A stretch of 24,557 bases of DNA from Bacteroidota bacterium (GTDB lineage Bacteria; Bacteroidota; Bacteroidia; Chitinophagales; Chitinophagaceae), in NCBI GenBank assembly GCA_947461015.1, contig CANHIR010000006.1, positions 1 to 24,557 on the forward strand, written 5' to 3'. A program made the translations under genes and the position numbers. Below are positions 22,156 through 24,557 of the stretch, in pieces (within the stretch, counting starts at the first letter, position 1; each line of letters starts with the position of its first letter). The notes below the pieces were generated by a model that did no database searches, had not been told where the DNA came from, and saw only the letters and a program-made list of their open reading frames with translations.

Positions 22156-24557
22156 ATGATGGAAAACGAACAACTAGGATTGTATGATCCTGCATTTGAA
22201 CATGACGCTTGTGGAATTGGATTTGTTGCCAATATTAAAGGAATTAAGTCACACCAAAATGTAGGAGATGCATTAACCATTTTAGAAAATATGGAACACC
22301 GTGGAGCAAGCGGTAGCGAAGTAAATACAGGCGACGGCGCAGGTATTATGATACAAGTTCCCCATGAATTTTTCTTTGATGAATTATTGCATGCAGGAAT
22401 GCATTTACCCAATGCTGTTGAATATGGTGTTGGATTTATATTTTTCCCTGCCGATAAAGATATTGTGGCAGAGTGCAAGGAAATATTTGCGCGCGCAGCA
22501 GAAAAATTAAATATTGACATAATTGGATATCGTAAAGTTCCCGTTAACAGAGACCCAATTGGTCCCACTGCATTATCGGTAGAACCCATTATGGAACAAG
22601 TATTTGTAAAAAAGCCCGAGCATGTAAAAGATGCCGAAGACTTTGAACGTAAATTATTTATTTTAAGAAACTACGCTTCTCATACCATCAACAACAGCAT
22701 TAAAAAAGATGCAATTGGTTTTTACATTACTTCCCTTTCACAAAACACCATTGTATATAAAGGACAATTAACGAGTCATCAGGTACGTGAATACTTTCCA
22801 GATTTAAGTGACAAGCGCGTTGTGTCGGCATTTGGGTTAGTGCATTCTCGTTTTGCCACCAACACTTTCCCTTCTTGGAAATTAGCTCAACCTTTTAGAT
22901 ACATCGCACACAATGGCGAGATAAATACCTTACAAGGAAACTTAAACTGGTTGCGTTCTAATGAATCTAGTTTCTTCTCTCCTTATTTTAGCAAGGAAGA
23001 ATTAGAAATGATTTTACCAATTGTTACTGGTGGTCAATCGGATAGTGCTTGCTTGGACAATGTCATTGAACTCTTAACCTTAAGTGGTCGTAGTTTACCA
23101 CATGTAATGATGATGCTTATTCCTGAAGCATGGGATGACAATGATTTAATGGATCCAGTAAAGAAAGCATTTTACGAATACCATTCAGCTATCATGGAAC
23201 CATGGGATGGTCCCGCTTCTATTTCCTTTACCAATGGAAAAATGATTGGTGCCACATTAGATAGAAATGGTTTACGTCCTTCTAGATATTGTGTAACCAA
23301 TGACGACCGTGTGATAATGGCTTCTGAAACAGGCGCTTTACCAATAGACCAATCTACAGTGATTGAAAAAGGCAGACTTCAACCAGGTAAAATGTTTGTG
23401 GTAGATATGGAAGCAGGCTGTATTATTAGCGATACAGATTTAAAAGAAAAAATTTGTAGCCAGCAACCTTATGGTGATTGGTTAAATAAATATAAAATTA
23501 GATTAGAAGAATTACCTGAACCAAGAATTCAGTTTACTCATTTGGAGCATGATCAAATTTTTAAATACCAAAAAGCATTTGGATATTCTAAGGAAGACTT
23601 GGAACAAATCATAATTCCTATGGCATTGGATGGCAAGGAGCCCATTGGCTCTATGGGAACGGATACACCACTTGCAGTATTGAGTGATCAACCGCAACAT
23701 ATTACCAGTTACTTTAAGCAATTATTTGCACAGGTAACCAATCCACCGATTGATCCAATTCGCGAAAGAATGGTTATGTCCTTAGCCACATTTGTAGGAA
23801 GTCAAGGAAGTTTATTGATTGAAGACCCTATGGCAAGTCACTGTGTTGCATTAAAACATCCCATTTTAAGCAACCATGAATTAGAAAAAGTAAGAAGTAT
23901 TGATACAGGCGTTTTCCAAGCAAAAACTTTACAATGTTATTTTAGAGCCGATGGAAAAGAAGGGTCTTTAAAAAGAGGATTGGATCGTTTATGCAGATAC
24001 GCTGTAGATGCTGTAGAAGATGGCTTTGAAGTAATTGTATTAACGGACCGATCTATAGATTCTGAGCACGCTGCCATTCCTTCCCTACTTGCATGTTCTT
24101 CCGTACATCATCACTTAATTAAAAAAGGATTGAGAGGTAAAGTGGGGATTATTGTGGAAGCAGGAGATGTTTGGGAAGTACATCATTATGCATGTTTAAT
24201 TGGCTTTGGTGCCACTGCCATAAACCCATACTTGGCCATGTCTAGTATCCGCGATATGAAATTGAGCGGACATATTAAGACCGATCTAGACGACAAGTAT
24301 TTGAAGAAGAATTATATTAAAGCAGTAAATGAAGGATTGTATAAAGTATTCTCTAAAATGGGAATTTCTACATTACAATCTTATCAGGGTGCACAAATTT
24401 TTGAAATCATTGGTATTAATAAGGAAGTTGTAAATAAACATTTTACAGGTGCCACTTCCCGAATTGAAGGAATGGGCTTAGATGAAATTGCAAAAGAAAT
24501 TTTAGCAAAACACAATATTGCATTTCCAAAAAAATCAAGCCAAATTGATCGTTTACC
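22156..24557 (+). CDS. gltB: Glutamate synthase large subunit (partial, 3' end outside the window)
   Basis: The first 800 codons of about 1,500 are open to the window edge. The product makes glutamate from glutamine and 2-oxoglutarate. The start is ATG ATG GAA; after a short propeptide the N-terminal nucleophile Cys19 appears in EHDACGIGF. The class-II glutamine amidotransferase domain continues with ENMEHRGASGSEVNTGDGAGI, HSRFATNTFPSWKLAQPFRYIAHNGEINT, and DRNGLRPSRY. The central domain follows: EPIGSMGTDTPLAVLS, FKQLFAQVTNPPIDPIRE, TDRSIDSEHAAIPSLL. The FMN/2-oxoglutarate synthase domain begins after about 780 and its clusters lie beyond the edge. The leader with the large inverted repeat suggests regulated expression. 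Confidence 0.97.
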   Translation, partial: MMENEQLGLYDPAFEHDACGIGFVANIKGIKSHQNVGDALTILENMEHRGASGSEVNTGDGAGIMIQVPHEFFFDELLHAGMHLPNAVEYGVGFIFFPADKDIVAECKEIFARAAEKLNIDIIGYRKVPVNRDPIGPTALSVEPIMEQVFVKKPEHVKDAEDFERKLFILRNYASHTINNSIKKDAIGFYITSLSQNTIVYKGQLTSHQVREYFPDLSDKRVVSAFGLVHSRFATNTFPSWKLAQPFRYIAHNGEINTLQGNLNWLRSNESSFFSPYFSKEELEMILPIVTGGQSDSACLDNVIELLTLSGRSLPHVMMMLIPEAWDDNDLMDPVKKAFYEYHSAIMEPWDGPASISFTNGKMIGATLDRNGLRPSRYCVTNDDRVIMASETGALPIDQSTVIEKGRLQPGKMFVVDMEAGCIISDTDLKEKICSQQPYGDWLNKYKIRLEELPEPRIQFTHLEHDQIFKYQKAFGYSKEDLEQIIIPMALDGKEPIGSMGTDTPLAVLSDQPQHITSYFKQLFAQVTNPPIDPIRERMVMSLATFVGSQGSLLIEDPMASHCVALKHPILSNHELEKVRSIDTGVFQAKTLQCYFRADGKEGSLKRGLDRLCRYAVDAVEDGFEVIVLTDRSIDSEHAAIPSLLACSSVHHHLIKKGLRGKVGIIVEAGDVWEVHHYACLIGFGATAINPYLAMSSIRDMKLSGHIKTDLDDKYLKKNYIKAVNEGLYKVFSKMGISTLQSYQGAQIFEIIGINKEVVNKHFTGATSRIEGMGLDEIAKEILAKHNIAFPKKSSQIDRL

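Noticed and set aside
22080..22589. 169-codon open frame on the minus strand opposite the start of gltB
   Set aside because: The plus strand encodes an unmistakable GltB N-terminus including the Cys19 nucleophile. The minus frame has no family resemblance and is a shadow.

Overview
The window is AT-rich chromosomal DNA from a Bacteroidota bacterium, most likely of the class Chitinophagia (Chitinophagaceae-like). Four observations support this. Many small exported proteins have signal peptides ending in A-Q or S-Q. Several starts have Bacteroidota-type -7 boxes (TAnnTTTG) and lack Shine-Dalgarno sequences. The protein families fit: S41 protease with an N-terminal membrane anchor, DUF151-UVR nuclease, and MORN-repeat proteins. 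Leaders between the predicted transcription start and the ATG are short. The placement is inferred from protein style, since no rRNA or marker gene is present. I saw no tRNA, rRNA, CRISPR array, transposase or integrase.

Left part, 1-8.6 kb: an accessory, mostly minus-strand block in which every gene encodes an exported protein. In order these are a DUF1566/Lcl-like gene interrupted by an in-frame TAA, a secreted tail-collar protein, an LprI/DUF1311-like protein, an XAC2610-like protein (plus strand), an exported caspase-family protein with an EF-hand-like loop and two Tudor-like repeats, an Asp-rich exported protein followed by a good terminator, an outer-membrane protein candidate, an exported orphan, a DUF4197 protein (plus strand), and a 25-unit MORN-type repeat protein. 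Most look like single-gene units.

Middle part, 8.6-16.9 kb: a YdiJ/GlcD-type FAD plus Fe-S dehydrogenase (minus), a divergent outer-membrane protein candidate (plus), then a minus-strand run transcribed S41 protease, M28 peptidase, stand-alone NAD(P)HX dehydratase, and proline-rich lipoprotein.

Right part, 16.9-24.6 kb: mostly plus-strand housekeeping genes. These are a BadF/BadG-type N-acetylglucosamine kinase with a tightly linked unknown gene, a minus-strand TPR protein, the electron-transfer flavoprotein genes etfB and etfA, a DUF151 nuclease-like protein, ispE, and the first 800 codons of gltB, which runs off the window. The ETF pair and the FAD/Fe-S dehydrogenase both belong to flavin-linked oxidation of organic acids or acyl-CoAs, but the sequence does not show that they are partners.

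The points most worth a second look are the TAA-split DUF1566 gene, whose 55-codon continuation is well preserved; the caspase/EF-hand/double-Tudor-like architecture; and several unannotated palindromes in promoter regions (upstream of gltB, over the predicted etfB transcription start, upstream of the MORN gene, and near 5.0 kb).
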